Shown: piece after piece, positions 53,758 to 63,323 of the stretch
Layout: every line of letters begins with the position of its first letter
Numbering within the stretch: the stretch's first letter is position 1
Source: Cyanidiococcus yangmingshanensis
Taxonomy: Eukaryota; Rhodophyta; Bangiophyceae; Cyanidiales; Cyanidiaceae
DNA length: 64,000 nucleotides
Direction of reading: 5' to 3'
Assembly: GCA_013995675.1 (NCBI GenBank)
Contig: VWRR01000004.1
Location: 620,001 to 684,000, forward strand
Program-made: the position numbers and the translations under genes
Notes under the pieces: generated by a model
What the model saw: the letters and a program-made list of their open reading frames with translations, nothing else
Told to the model about the DNA's origin: nothing
The model's database searches: none

Positions 53758-54864
53758 ATGGAGTCTCAAGGAGAGACTGAGCGTTCAACGCGCTCCGGTC
53801 TCGTGGCAGCGCTCTTGTTGACCGGTGGTGCTGTGGCGTTGCGGCTACTAACCTTGCCGCTGGAAGCGTATCAAGCTAAGCACTGGCTTCGATGGCGGGA
53901 GTCGCAACAACAAGCGCGGGCTGCGTACCAGCTGCTGGTTGGGAGACGGGGGGCTCGCGGCACCGCCAGCAGCGCCATCACCAGAGACCCGAACGCGACC
54001 TTGGCAGCGTTACAGCGACTCGCTCTTCAGCGTTGTGATACGGCGCGGTGGAAAGCTTTCATTCCGTGGGGTCGCATGGTCAGCGTACCTGCTTTTCTAA
54101 CAACGGCGTTGAAAGTTCGACAAATGGCGTTGCAGGGTGAAGTGCACGGGACTGTGCCTGGCCTCTGGTTGACAGACCTCGCTGCGCCGGATCCCTTTTA
54201 CATCCTACCGATAAGTAACGCCTTGTTGATGTTGCGGAATCTGGAGTATAACTTTCCCTTGATGCCGTGGAGTGACCATGGGAAACGCTCTGATTCAGCG
54301 GTGGAGATATCGCCTCAGCAGCGTTGGTTGCAGAGCCAGTCGCTCAAAGTGTTGCTCCAGGGTGCTGTCCTCATGATCACTCCGGGTGTGGTCGGCTTAC
54401 CGTCAGCAGTATTACTGTTCTGGCTAACGAATTCTTGTGTTCAAGCTACGCTGTCGTCTGCTTGGTGGCGTGATCGATGGAATCGATGGATTCGACAGAC
54501 TGCTTTCGCTGACCTGCAGACGGCCTCAGCGAAACGCGGCAGCATAACAGCTGCAACAACAGCGACGCAAACGGAATTGCACCTCGAACAAGCTTTGCAT
54601 CAAGCCGCGCAGGAGATACAATGGATACGTGGAGCAGTCGCTGGCGTGACTGCACATCGTCCGGTCACCCCATCATTACTGAAGCAAGTGGAATTTGAAC
54701 TCCATCGCTGGCGCGCCAACGGTCGGTTGCAACTGCCGTGGCGAGCGGCTTTACGCGAATCAACCCCTGGGCGTCGTGTGCTCGCACTCTATCTAGAGCA
54801 TGCCTCTTCGGCGACGAATCACCAAGGAAGTAGGCCACCAGATGCTGACTTCATGCAGGGATGA
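53758..54864 (+). CDS. OXA1/COX18/YidC-family membrane insertase
   Basis: Inserts membrane proteins into the mitochondrial inner (or thylakoid) membrane. The intact 368-residue frame starts at ATG 53758. The family signature GLWLTDLAAPDPFYILPISN matches the Oxa1 loop (WFTDLT-x-ADPYYILP). The first predicted membrane helix is SGLVAALLLTGGAVALRLLT with LPLEAYQAKH after it, matching the R-x-x-xLP...Q-K pattern. Later hydrophobic segments are LKVLLQGAVLMITPGVVGLP and AVLLFWLTNSCVQATLS, which has the W-x-x-N-x-x block. The soluble tail of 130 residues is helical and basic, as in ribosome-binding mitochondrial Oxa1. No cleavable presequence is evident, since the first membrane helix begins near residue 15. 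A Cox18 or plastid ALB3 identity cannot be excluded. Confidence 0.85.
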   Translation: MESQGETERSTRSGLVAALLLTGGAVALRLLTLPLEAYQAKHWLRWRESQQQARAAYQLLVGRRGARGTASSAITRDPNATLAALQRLALQRCDTARWKAFIPWGRMVSVPAFLTTALKVRQMALQGEVHGTVPGLWLTDLAAPDPFYILPISNALLMLRNLEYNFPLMPWSDHGKRSDSAVEISPQQRWLQSQSLKVLLQGAVLMITPGVVGLPSAVLLFWLTNSCVQATLSSAWWRDRWNRWIRQTAFADLQTASAKRGSITAATTATQTELHLEQALHQAAQEIQWIRGAVAGVTAHRPVTPSLLKQVEFELHRWRANGRLQLPWRAALRESTPGRRVLALYLEHASSATNHQGSRPPDADFMQG

Positions 54865-56127
54865 CCAACGTGGCCAGGAGACACGATACGATCATCAACG
54901 GGGTTCACCGACCAAAGGAGCTCAGGTATGAATCACGGGGATCGTGTTATGTTGCAACGTGGATTCCATAGCTTCCTCTGAGCAATGTTCCGCGCTGCAG
55001 AGGAACGTTGCCGCTTTGGACACGGATTGCCGCCGGTCTGTGGATCGTATCTCCTAGTCGAGCATGGTACTTGCCGTATCTCTCGCCGCTGACCAGCGAT
55101 CACGAAGGATACCGCGCGTGTCCCTGGCTCTGTCGAGGAGTCCGAAGTATCAGTAGAACCCTGATTGACTGCCCGTCAGGTGTCGATCAAACCACAGGCT
55201 GGGTAAGCGGCACCTCTCTTCGACCCAAACGCTGGTATCCCGTACCTGCGTATAAAATTTCGGAAATACCGTATCGGTTGTTCAGAGCAATGTGTTCGGC
55301 CTCGTGCGAAATGCGGCCATTCCAATGCTACAGTGATTCGGCATGATTCGCATGAGAAGGGCGATTGACAGCTCCAGCAGACCCTAAGCTGCAACCAGAA
55401 ACCAGTCGAGACGACCAAGTACATCCGAGCGGAATGAATCTCGGTCTCATGTCAACAAATTGAACCGTCTCTAGAGCTGGAGATGATATTCGTGAAACCA
55501 GCATAGTGATGTTTTGAGGGAACCAACAAAAGAAATGCACCCCAAGAGCGCGTGTTTGAAGCGGAGGGTCACAGCGCTCCCGCATGTACGGAGACTCGAA
55601 CGTCTCCACCGAGCTCCTCTCTGAACTGCGAGTCTCGCGTCAATGCTTCCGCCAAAGATGTACCTCGCTTGCAAATATGCTTCCCAGTAGATACTTCAGG
55701 TTTCTCTCGTCGAGCTCTAAACTTGAAAGAAAACGATCACGGTTCAGTCAGTGGCGGAGCCGCCAGTGCCACCTTTGGCATCGTTCAGCGCGGTGCTTTT
55801 CGAAACCGAAAACCGAGTCCCGGGCGCCCATCCGAGCTCGTCATCCATCTCAAGGGCCAGCATCCGAACAAGGAGTTTTCGACTCGATTTATCAAATTTG
55901 ATCTCGATCAAACTTTTGTTAGGCATCTAGTGAGGCCATCTCTCCGTTGCGCAGAGCAAGGGTCTCCGCGTCGCTGCTGCAGGCGGAGCGTCTTCGCGCC
56001 CGACGACCAGGCCAGCGCAATCGATGGACTGCACGGGCATAGGAGGTTGTCGTTCTCGAGGCTGGCACTCGTTGCTGGTGCCGAACTAGCAAGAAAGACG
56101 CTTCGGATATATCTTCTGATATTGATC

Positions 56128-56526
56128 ATGCACCGATCACTGCCGACAATTTCGCGGTTTGCAAGCAGTGTGCGGTCAGGCGTGTTTGGGCGTTCGGCGA
56201 CGGTAGCAGGGAACCCAGTGTCTCGGCACGGTGTTCTGCGCAAAGGGCGTCCTGGAGACGCTAGTGGCTGTGTCGTCAGCCCCTTGGGGTCTCCGTGCAG
56301 CGTCTCTCAAGGACAGCGCTATGGGACTCTAGTGGTACTGAAGAAGGAGGCAGCGCAGGCTCGATCGCAGGTGAGACGGCATGCTCGAGCAGCCTGGCTG
56401 GAACGCACAGCTGCAGAGGCCACTGGCCGGCTGCGGTTGCGCTCGATGGCTTATCGGCGACCAGGCTATGCGGCGGGTCTGCTCCAACTCCTTGTGGACG
56501 GGAAACAGGTGCTGGATGATACATAG
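56128..56526 (+). CDS. hypothetical protein with a possible mitochondrial presequence
   Basis: A 132-residue frame from ATG 56128, the end of a longer open stretch that starts at 55552. The N-terminus, MHRSLPTISRFASSVRSGVF, has the Arg/Ser-rich, acid-free composition of a mitochondrial targeting sequence. The C-terminal half (GTLVVLKKEAAQARSQVRRH, then LLQLLVDGKQVLDD) is basic and helical. I recognise no family and it may be a chance frame. Codon composition resembles the neighbouring genes. Confidence 0.25.
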   Translation: MHRSLPTISRFASSVRSGVFGRSATVAGNPVSRHGVLRKGRPGDASGCVVSPLGSPCSVSQGQRYGTLVVLKKEAAQARSQVRRHARAAWLERTAAEATGRLRLRSMAYRRPGYAAGLLQLLVDGKQVLDDT

Positions 56527-57546
56527 ACTCGCCGGTTGGCTCCAGTTCTGGGACGCGAGCGACGGAAGGCGTCCACAGAGCTGAGCGAACCGATCGTTTG
56601 AGCGTTGATGTTACTGCGGGATTCGCGCAGATAAACCCTGCGCATTGCTGATCCCGAATGAAGCGTCTCTATTGTAGTGGATCATTTGATCCGTTGTCGA
56701 GCAGATCCGGGCGGTTGGCATGAAATTCGTTCGATGCTGTATGTTTGGCATCGAATGGTGGCGACTGCTCGCCGACAGCTGCCGAGATTTCCACATACGC
56801 CTCCTGCTTGTGGGGCTATAGCTGCACGAACCCTTGCTTGAGCCTGCGTTGCTTCGGTGCGATGCATTTCGAACCGCGTTTAGCGCTCTAAGGGTATGGT
56901 CTTGGTCGGTGGATATGCAGAGCGAGGGTTCGTCGAATAGAGTCGGTACCTGGCGTTATTGCCTGCTTTCAGTGTGTGTGCTTGATGCGTTGGGATGCCG
57001 TTCGCTGGATACGAGCGCGTCTGCCATTGGCCAAGGCGCGATGAGTATCCATAAGCGCTACTTTTTGTCGCGCACCCGTAGACGCCTGTCCCGCGTCCGT
57101 ATGGAGAGCAGACAGCGGTACCATTCATACGATCCTGGAATATTGTCGGTTTTGACTGTAGAATCACCACTGCCGTTCGATGTCTCTTACCGGGCCAAAT
57201 GATCAACGGTGGCAAGTGCAACACCAATCCAGCTTCACAAGCGCGAGACTGCGTATGCTGTAGGAATTGTGACCTTTTTAGGTCAGCTTTAATGACTTAA
57301 AAATCACTCTACCGAGCTGGTGGGATGTCACAGCGAACGCGCACTGGTAGAAGCGTGGATGCATTAACCTCTGTCGAACAAGTTGAGCGCGTAGCATAGG
57401 CCGATTGAGAGCCGCGCATATCTGTATCGCCCCGCTCGGAGCGCACTGCCTCAGCACTGGCCCTGATAAGTGGCCGCCGGTCCTGGGCTTTTCACAACTC
57501 GAGACTGATCCTGACGAGGTCAAGGTGCCTCCAATTTTACGTCGAA

Positions 57547-57559
57547 GGGGGGGGGGGGG
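57547..57559 (+). repeat. run of 13 G
   Basis: An uninterrupted poly-G tract of 13 bases in non-coding DNA about 110 bp beyond the stop of the RING-finger gene. Such tracts are prone to length change and to sequencing error. Confidence 0.9.
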
Positions 57560-57669
57560 TAGTTCGATACACGAGGTGTCGGTTTTGGATTCGAAAGTTT
57601 CCCAAGCCGATCCGCAGAAACACAAGACAGTCCCCGTCCAGCATTCTGCGTCGACCTGATCGAGCGATC

Positions 57670-58521
57670 TCAGAACAGCAGCAAGCACATGATCACGAAC
57701 ATGCCGAGCATGAGCAACATGCGACTAACCATGGCCTGCGTCGCGTCCTCTGCCTGTACAGTGAGCGGTGCACCGTAACTGCCCGGCTCTCCCGCACCCG
57801 GGTGAGACGTCGCAGCTGCAGCAGTGGCCGCAGCACCTGTTGGTGACTGCGGCGGAAAGGTAAACTGAACACCGAAAATCGATGGGAATAATCCGAATGG
57901 TGTAAAGGATATACTACCAGTTGTCCCGTAGGGCACGAAACCGCTCGCGCCTGTCGAAGGGTTCCAGTCCGCCATGCGTTCGGCACCTGGGCGAAACGGC
58001 GGTAACGCACCGTTCGATGACTGCGGTGGTGGCTCGATTCGCCGAGCGGGTGGTCGAGGCGGCACCGAAACGTCAGCGAGCGACGCTTTCCCATTATGCT
58101 GCCTCGCTGCACCAGATGGCTCTCCACGTCCACGTTCACGTCCGCGTCCGCGTCCGTAGAGCGGAATCACCCGCTCGCGATCGACGAGCGATTTACACAC
58201 CGGACAGGTCGCGTGTTGCGTCATCCAACGATGCAAGCACGACCAACAAAACAGGTGCCCACACATGGTCACGACCGGATCCTCGGAGGGTACCTCAAAG
58301 CAAATAGAACAATCAAAGGGCTGCTCCGTGCTCGCACCCGAGGTCGACGGCCGCCCAGTCGCAGCCTCAGTGCTCATCACTTTGGCTGCTGCTCGCCCTG
58401 AACTCGAGTGTGTCACGGTGTTCGTGTTGGACCCGTCACCGTGTTCCCCACAACCCTGCGACTCTCCCTGATCAGACTCCAAACGGAGAGGAGCATTCTC
58501 GGTTCTCTCGGTCTCAGCCAT
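57670..58521 (-). CDS. membrane-anchored RING E3 ubiquitin ligase, RNF5/RNF185/RMA1 type
   Basis: ER-type ubiquitin ligase. After a Ser/Glu-rich N-terminus (1-68), a C3HC4 RING starts at about residue 71: CSICFEVPSEDPVVTMCGHL, then FCWSCLHRWMTQHATCPVCK, followed directly by the RNF5-type segment ERVIPLYGRGRGRERGRGE. A Pro/Gly/Ala-rich spacer of 120 residues leads to a C-terminal tail anchor of about 20 hydrophobic residues (VSRMLLMLGMFVIMCLLLF), ending at the stop, as in RNF5 and plant RMA proteins, which work in ER-associated degradation. Start ATG 58521, intact frame of 283 residues. The spacer is longer than in animal RNF5 (180 residues in total). Confidence 0.88.
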   Translation of the reverse strand: MAETERTENAPLRLESDQGESQGCGEHGDGSNTNTVTHSSSGRAAAKVMSTEAATGRPSTSGASTEQPFDCSICFEVPSEDPVVTMCGHLFCWSCLHRWMTQHATCPVCKSLVDRERVIPLYGRGRGRERGRGEPSGAARQHNGKASLADVSVPPRPPARRIEPPPQSSNGALPPFRPGAERMADWNPSTGASGFVPYGTTGSISFTPFGLFPSIFGVQFTFPPQSPTGAAATAAAATSHPGAGEPGSYGAPLTVQAEDATQAMVSRMLLMLGMFVIMCLLLF

Positions 58522-58750
58522 GGATCAGCAGGAGACGTTCGGGAACCGCGTGTTCGTGCTCTCGCAACACGAGATGACTGCACCCGAATCGAGTCTACCA
58601 CCCGTCGCAGGCGTCGTCGACATTCGGGAACGGTGCGTGCGCCGCGTCGCCAACGGAAACAACGGCCTGCGCGTGATCGCATTGAGCGGGCGCGATGTCC
58701 CGGCGCATCCTCGTCGTCGGCCTCGTCTCGCGCCGAGCATCTGGCGAGCA

Positions 58751-58780
58751 GCGCACGCACGCACGCACGCACGCACGCGT
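58751..58780. repeat. ACGC microsatellite
   Basis: Seven consecutive copies of the tetranucleotide ACGC (or GCAC) about 230 bp upstream of the RING gene start. Confidence 0.9.
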
Positions 58781-58991
58781 GTCCCCTGAAGGACTGCGAG
58801 GCGATCAAGAAAGCGAGGCATCGCTGCCGTGCTCGATCGGGCGTATCCGAGCGGTAGCTGTATTTCGTAAGCGTGCCCGGAACATGGTTGGCAATTATGG
58901 TCGCGAAATCTTGATATTTGAACAACGTTTCCTAATGCATATGCAGAAACAAGGGTCGGGGACGATTAGAATGAGGCCTCGAAAATGGAGC

Positions 58992-59110
58992 CTTGTTCTT
59001 TCTACAGATACCTGGGTAGTAGAATCTAAGGATGTCTTCAAGAGATCTCAGAAACCCTTCTTTCTCTAGATACACAGATACGGGAATCTATGAATGTCTT
59101 CAAGAGATCG
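58992..59110. repeat. imperfect 62-bp tandem duplication
   Basis: Two adjacent related units, each ending with ATGTCTTCAAGAGATC (59032-59047 and 59094-59109) and each containing TTCTTTCT and AGATAC upstream. Period 62 bp; the copies differ at several positions, so the duplication is not recent. No coding sense is evident. Confidence 0.8.
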
Positions 59111-59806
59111 TTTTTCGTACGGCTGATGCGCATGGCCGAGCATGAATTTGCAACACGGATCGAGCCGCGGGTTCAGCGCACCAACGCACACTACAGAGGC
59201 GTACGCTGATCGGTATGCATGCGCAGCCGCGAATGATCTGAGTCACTGGCTGGTCGTCGATGCCGTGGACTTGAAGAGCACGTGTCGCTTTTCAGCGATC
59301 GCGTTTCATGAACGAGCAATTCGATTGGATCGAATTTGGGCTGAACGACAAGATCGGTTCGAGTTGCTCAACAGCCAGTATCTGCAATCATGGGTCAGGG
59401 GCCATGACGACAGCTGGGATTTCGGGATCTTGTCCAGCACATACGCGGTCTCATTGACGAGAGATTCCAGTAGCTGGTTGCGTATATTGGGATTTGTAGT
59501 GCTCGTGGGTTCTTGTTTCGTGCGCGGTGCAGGTCTGGTCCCAGGACCGGTCAGTACGCGAGGCAATTGAAGATGCTTCTCTTTAAGTTTTCGAGCTGCT
59601 TCGTGGTGACGTCAGAAGTGGCCCGAGGACTAGGGAAGTGGTTGGTGTCCCCAAATCATGACCGATTCGAATCACTTGAGCCAGTTTAAGAACGATTTGA
59701 AACACCTGACAGGTAAGAATGGAGAACCAAGGACATTCCTGATGACTGTTCTATGCGCGCGAATGACGTGCAAGGATGGAATGGCCAGATCTACCATCCG
59801 GTGCTG

Positions 59807-61405
59807 TCACGAGAGGCCTGGTTTCCGACGAAGATAGCGCTGAATGAGTTCAGCGAATTCACGCGCAGTGCACGCCGTTTGAATGAAGGGGTGGCCGAGG
59901 AGCCGATCAACGCTCCACCTGTCGATTGGCTGCATCGCCAGACAGGTGTGCAAAAAGTGGTGGAACTGGGCACTCCAACGGGCTTCGTCACCTAGCTTCG
60001 GCGGTCCACGGGTGGTGATTAGAAACATTGCCCTCAGCGGCGTTTCTTTGATCCAAGGCGGCTCTCCTTCAGCGCACTCTATGGCCAAGATGCCGAGACT
60101 CCAAACATCAACCTTGTAATCGTACTCGAGGCTGCGAATGAGCTCTGGTGCCATCCAGAAGGGGGTTCCCACACAAGTCGTCCTCTTGTCCCTTTCAGGG
60201 GTGAGTTGAGCACAATAGCCGAAATCCGCAAGCTTAATGGCCCCTGATGACTGTGACAAGAGACAGTTATCTGATTTGATATCGCGATGAATCCGATGCA
60301 GGCGATGAAGCTGGGCGAGCGCCAAAAGCACCTCTCGGCAAACGTATGCAATCTGCGGCTCCGTGAGCTGCTCCCGGTGCTCCGCCAGATCATACAACAA
60401 GTCCGTGAGACTACCTCCATCCATGTATTCGAGCACAATCCACATGAGATTGCGATGGAGGTACGCCTCATAGACTTGCACGATATTGGCGTGTCGCGTG
60501 CTGTGCATCATGAATATCTCCTGTTCTAGGGCATTCATGACCCGTTCTGATTTGACTTCCACCCGTTTCATAGCAACGATTCGACTTGGATCTCCGCGCG
60601 AAGCAGCGACGTATACTGTGCCCATGGCGCCTTCGCCTACTTTTCGCAGACGGACGTACACCTCGCCGGGATCCCGTTCGTGTATGGCAGGGAACCGACC
60701 CGAGCTGCGGAGCGCTCGATTTGCCACAGCACTATCAGGATCACCTGGAGCTGTTGGGGATCCAGCCTCGCCACCAGCCATATTGATGCCCTTTTGCGCA
60801 CCTTGTGCGTCGCTCAGAGACGAATCCTTGATGAGAGGTGAAGATTCAATAACTGTACCCGGTTGGCGTTTGTGGAAATCCATAATATCACGCACGACTT
60901 GGGGATGTGTGAGTACCTCTGCACGCGTGATTCCGTTACCGACCAGGAGGCATTCCCACTCGCGAGGCAATCCAGAGAATCCAGTCTCGGAAGCGAGATC
61001 ACGTCGAACACTTACCATTTTCTGTACTTTTATCGGCGTCCCAATGAGCGGTGCTTCATCGGCGGTTGGCCGCGAGTCAGGGCGTTCAAAGACCCCCTCA
61101 GTATTTTTTTGACAGTTTTCACCGTTGCCTCCGAGTACTGCCCGTTTGACTGGTGAGCCACTCGTTGCGCTTACTCCAGTCGGTGACACCGTGTGACTTG
61201 CAGAAGACCCTCTGGCTACGGTCTCTAGCGTAGCCAGACCCGCAGCCGTTCTTTTCGAGGTCTCTGATACTGCAGGAGACAGTGCTTCTCGCAAGCTGCC
61301 TTTCGTTCGCTTGCTGACGCTGTTGACCATGAACCAATAATCAACGCTGAACAACAAAAGGTTCCCGAGGAGGGCCCTCAACTCGTCACCATTGAATACG
61401 AACAT
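59807..61405 (-). CDS. p21-activated (PAK/STE20) protein kinase with a CRIB domain
   Basis: Ser/Thr kinase regulated by Rho-family GTPases. After a variable N-terminus, the CRIB/PBD reads IGTPIKVQKMVSVRRDLASE, then TGFSGLPREWECLLVGNGIT, with the G-x-x-GLP-x-EW core, although the usual H-x-x-H of the CRIB is replaced by basic residues. The kinase domain shows RKVGEGAMGTVYVA, VAMKRVEVK, VLEYMDGGSLTDLL, the HRDIKSDNCLL catalytic loop (PAK-type HRDIKSDN), ADFGYCAQL, activation loop TTCVGTPFWMAPELI and the DVWSLGILAIE block. All catalytic residues are present. The open frame begins at a GTG (61510); ATGs at 61405 and 61330 are candidates, and the latter begins MVNSVSKRTKG. Divergent from the eL37 gene. 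Confidence 0.92.
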   Translation of the reverse strand: MFVFNGDELRALLGNLLLFSVDYWFMVNSVSKRTKGSLREALSPAVSETSKRTAAGLATLETVARGSSASHTVSPTGVSATSGSPVKRAVLGGNGENCQKNTEGVFERPDSRPTADEAPLIGTPIKVQKMVSVRRDLASETGFSGLPREWECLLVGNGITRAEVLTHPQVVRDIMDFHKRQPGTVIESSPLIKDSSLSDAQGAQKGINMAGGEAGSPTAPGDPDSAVANRALRSSGRFPAIHERDPGEVYVRLRKVGEGAMGTVYVAASRGDPSRIVAMKRVEVKSERVMNALEQEIFMMHSTRHANIVQVYEAYLHRNLMWIVLEYMDGGSLTDLLYDLAEHREQLTEPQIAYVCREVLLALAQLHRLHRIHRDIKSDNCLLSQSSGAIKLADFGYCAQLTPERDKRTTCVGTPFWMAPELIRSLEYDYKVDVWSLGILAIECAEGEPPWIKETPLRAMFLITTRGPPKLGDEARWSAQFHHFLHTCLAMQPIDRWSVDRLLGHPFIQTACTAREFAELIQRYLRRKPGLS

Positions 61406-61925
61406 GCGACCGCCAGCCGATGGACACGCGGGCGTTCGAACGACGGCGGACACGATCGATCGCGCCCTGGCCGCAACGGTTCTGATGCCGATCCCTGGGA
61501 ACGCCAGCACGGTGCCGGCGCAGACGTCTCAGGCGCTCTTCCGTCGTAACCAGGGCAAAACAAAGTGGATTCCCAGGCGGAAAGGCTTCTAACAGTGGAC
61601 GCGGATGAGAGTGAATGTATGTCTATGGAGCTTAGCGATACGCCTCCATCATGGAGCGTCGTTGGTCTCGTGCCTGTTCGCGTACTCTGGTCATTTTTTC
61701 CATCTATTCTTGTCGTCGGCATGGTGTCGCGCGCGGAACGAGCATCTGGCTGGGGGCCCCACCAATCCATCCCTGAAAGATTCCCTTATTTTAAGGTAAT
61801 TTCATCCAGGATCCATCGTCGCCTCTGCGCCGCGCGGCTGCGCCGATCATCGGATCGACCTACGTCCCTTTCGCAACATCGGGTTCGTAGTATCGGACAA
61901 GTAGTTGTACCTGGGTCTGAAAGCG
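61406..61925. other. divergent promoter region, PAK gene and RPL37
   Basis: About 520 bp between two divergent starts. No defined site recognised. Confidence 0.5.
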
Positions 61926-62246
61926 ATGACGAAGGGGACTTCATCAAAGGGTCGCCGTCATGGCAAGTCGCACACGCTCTGTGTTCGTTGTGGTCGCCGA
62001 TCGTACCACATTCAGAAAAGCACCTGCGCGAGCTGTGGCTATCCCGCAGCCCGCAAACGCACCTACAACTGGAGCGTGAAGAGTAAACGGCGACGGACAA
62101 CCGGAACGGGCCGCATGCGCTATCTGAAAACGGTGTCGAGGCGTTTCCGTAACGGTTTCCGGGAGGAAAACTCTCGGAAACTACTGAGAAAGGCAAAAGC
62201 GGTGGCGTCAGTGGCGGAAGGTGGGGCGGCTGGCGAAAACGCGTAA
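61926..62246 (+). CDS. RPL37: 60S ribosomal protein eL37
   Basis: A 106-residue cytosolic large-subunit protein. The start ATG at 61926 is fixed by the family N-terminus [19 protein letters not shown]. The zinc ribbon C-x2-C...C-x2-C is present ([20 protein letters not shown]), followed by [30 protein letters not shown] and [10 protein letters not shown]. The C-terminus is slightly longer and Ala/Gly-rich than in animals. Intact and without an intron. The reading frame is open upstream from a TTG at 61905 but has no further homology. Confidence 0.97.
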   Translation: MTKGTSSKGRRHGKSHTLCVRCGRRSYHIQKSTCASCGYPAARKRTYNWSVKSKRRRTTGTGRMRYLKTVSRRFRNGFREENSRKLLRKAKAVASVAEGGAAGENA

Positions 62247-63323
62247 CGCTGAGGCATGGGACGGTGTCTCGCGTTGACAGGGCTGGCACCTGCGTCGAAG
62301 CGGCTTGCGCGCAGTGACGATCGGAGTGGCCGACAGCGCTCGGGCCCGGCCAGGTAACTGATTTGTGTCGGTTTGCGCCATCCGCGGCGACGATAGTAGG
62401 CGTGTGTGCTGACCGATGCGGCATGCGGTCGGTTTCCGGTCGGTTTCCGGTCGGCCCACACGGTCTCTTTCGTATACGTTGCGGTGATATGGTACAGGCG
62501 GAAGCGTCACGGCACACAATACATGTCACCGAAGAGCATCATGATCGAGGCAGTGCAAGATCGTGCAAGTGGCCGACGCCATCAACATCATCATGGGTCC
62601 TTTTGGTGCACGTGCAGACAACACACATGCATGAGCTTCTCGAGTCGACCATGGGTTTGGGCCTCAAACCCCCGCACATACGAGCAAACGATCTCAGGCA
62701 GCCTCGAGAGCATCGAGAGACCCAACGATGAATGAAGAGCCGAAAGCACAGACGATTGTTCTTTTCAGGTCTCACTCGAGTTCATATTCTGGATTCAACT
62801 GATCAAGCACTCTCGGGCGATTGAGAACCTGAGCCAGCAATATCGTTCCAATGGGGAAGTCGTAAAGACCCGATCTCTCTCAACCACAGGAGAGGTGCTG
62901 GGACCGAACCTCAAGCGCTTGTATGCCTTTCTGAAAGCGTCCGCCAACCTCTCGGTTCATTGAATGTGCTCTGTCATAGGGAGACTCGGCGAGGAGGTGA
63001 TTTTGAGCAAGCGGCAATCAAGCGTAAATCGTATGCAGGAGAGCCACCGGTACGTCCAGCCGAGACGTACAAACGCACACAGCTTGTACTGATGATTGTT
63101 TGACCACCTATCAAAATGAAACAGACCCATCTCGAGACTGATCATCGAGTGTCGAGGACATGGACGATATCTGAAACGCCCGACGCCCAGAAGCACGTCC
63201 GTCCGTCAACCAGTTGCTGCGCGCGTGCACCTCGTCAAGGCTCTTTACTGCTCCGACGACCAAACTCTGGGCCTGCGAGCCGAAGCCAGTCCATCTAAAG
63301 TCCAGCGTTTGGTCCGCATTGGT
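62247..63323. other. intergenic, RPL37 to TFIIH p62 gene
   Basis: No recognisable coding region. The frame of the TFIIH gene is open back to 63120 but has no ATG before 63324. Confidence 0.55.

Larger units (their letters stand above)
54865..57669. other. gene-poor stretch of 2.8 kb
   Basis: The longest stretch without a recognised gene. It contains one low-confidence open frame (56128-56526, listed separately) and a run of 13 G at 57547-57559 close to the 3' end of the RING gene. Other open frames (for example 55552-56127, 56834-57202) have no recognised motifs. Confidence 0.55.
58522..59806. other. intergenic, RING gene to PAK gene (minus strand)
   Basis: About 1.3 kb. Contains the ACGC microsatellite and the 62-bp imperfect duplication listed separately; no recognisable coding region. 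Confidence 0.55.
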
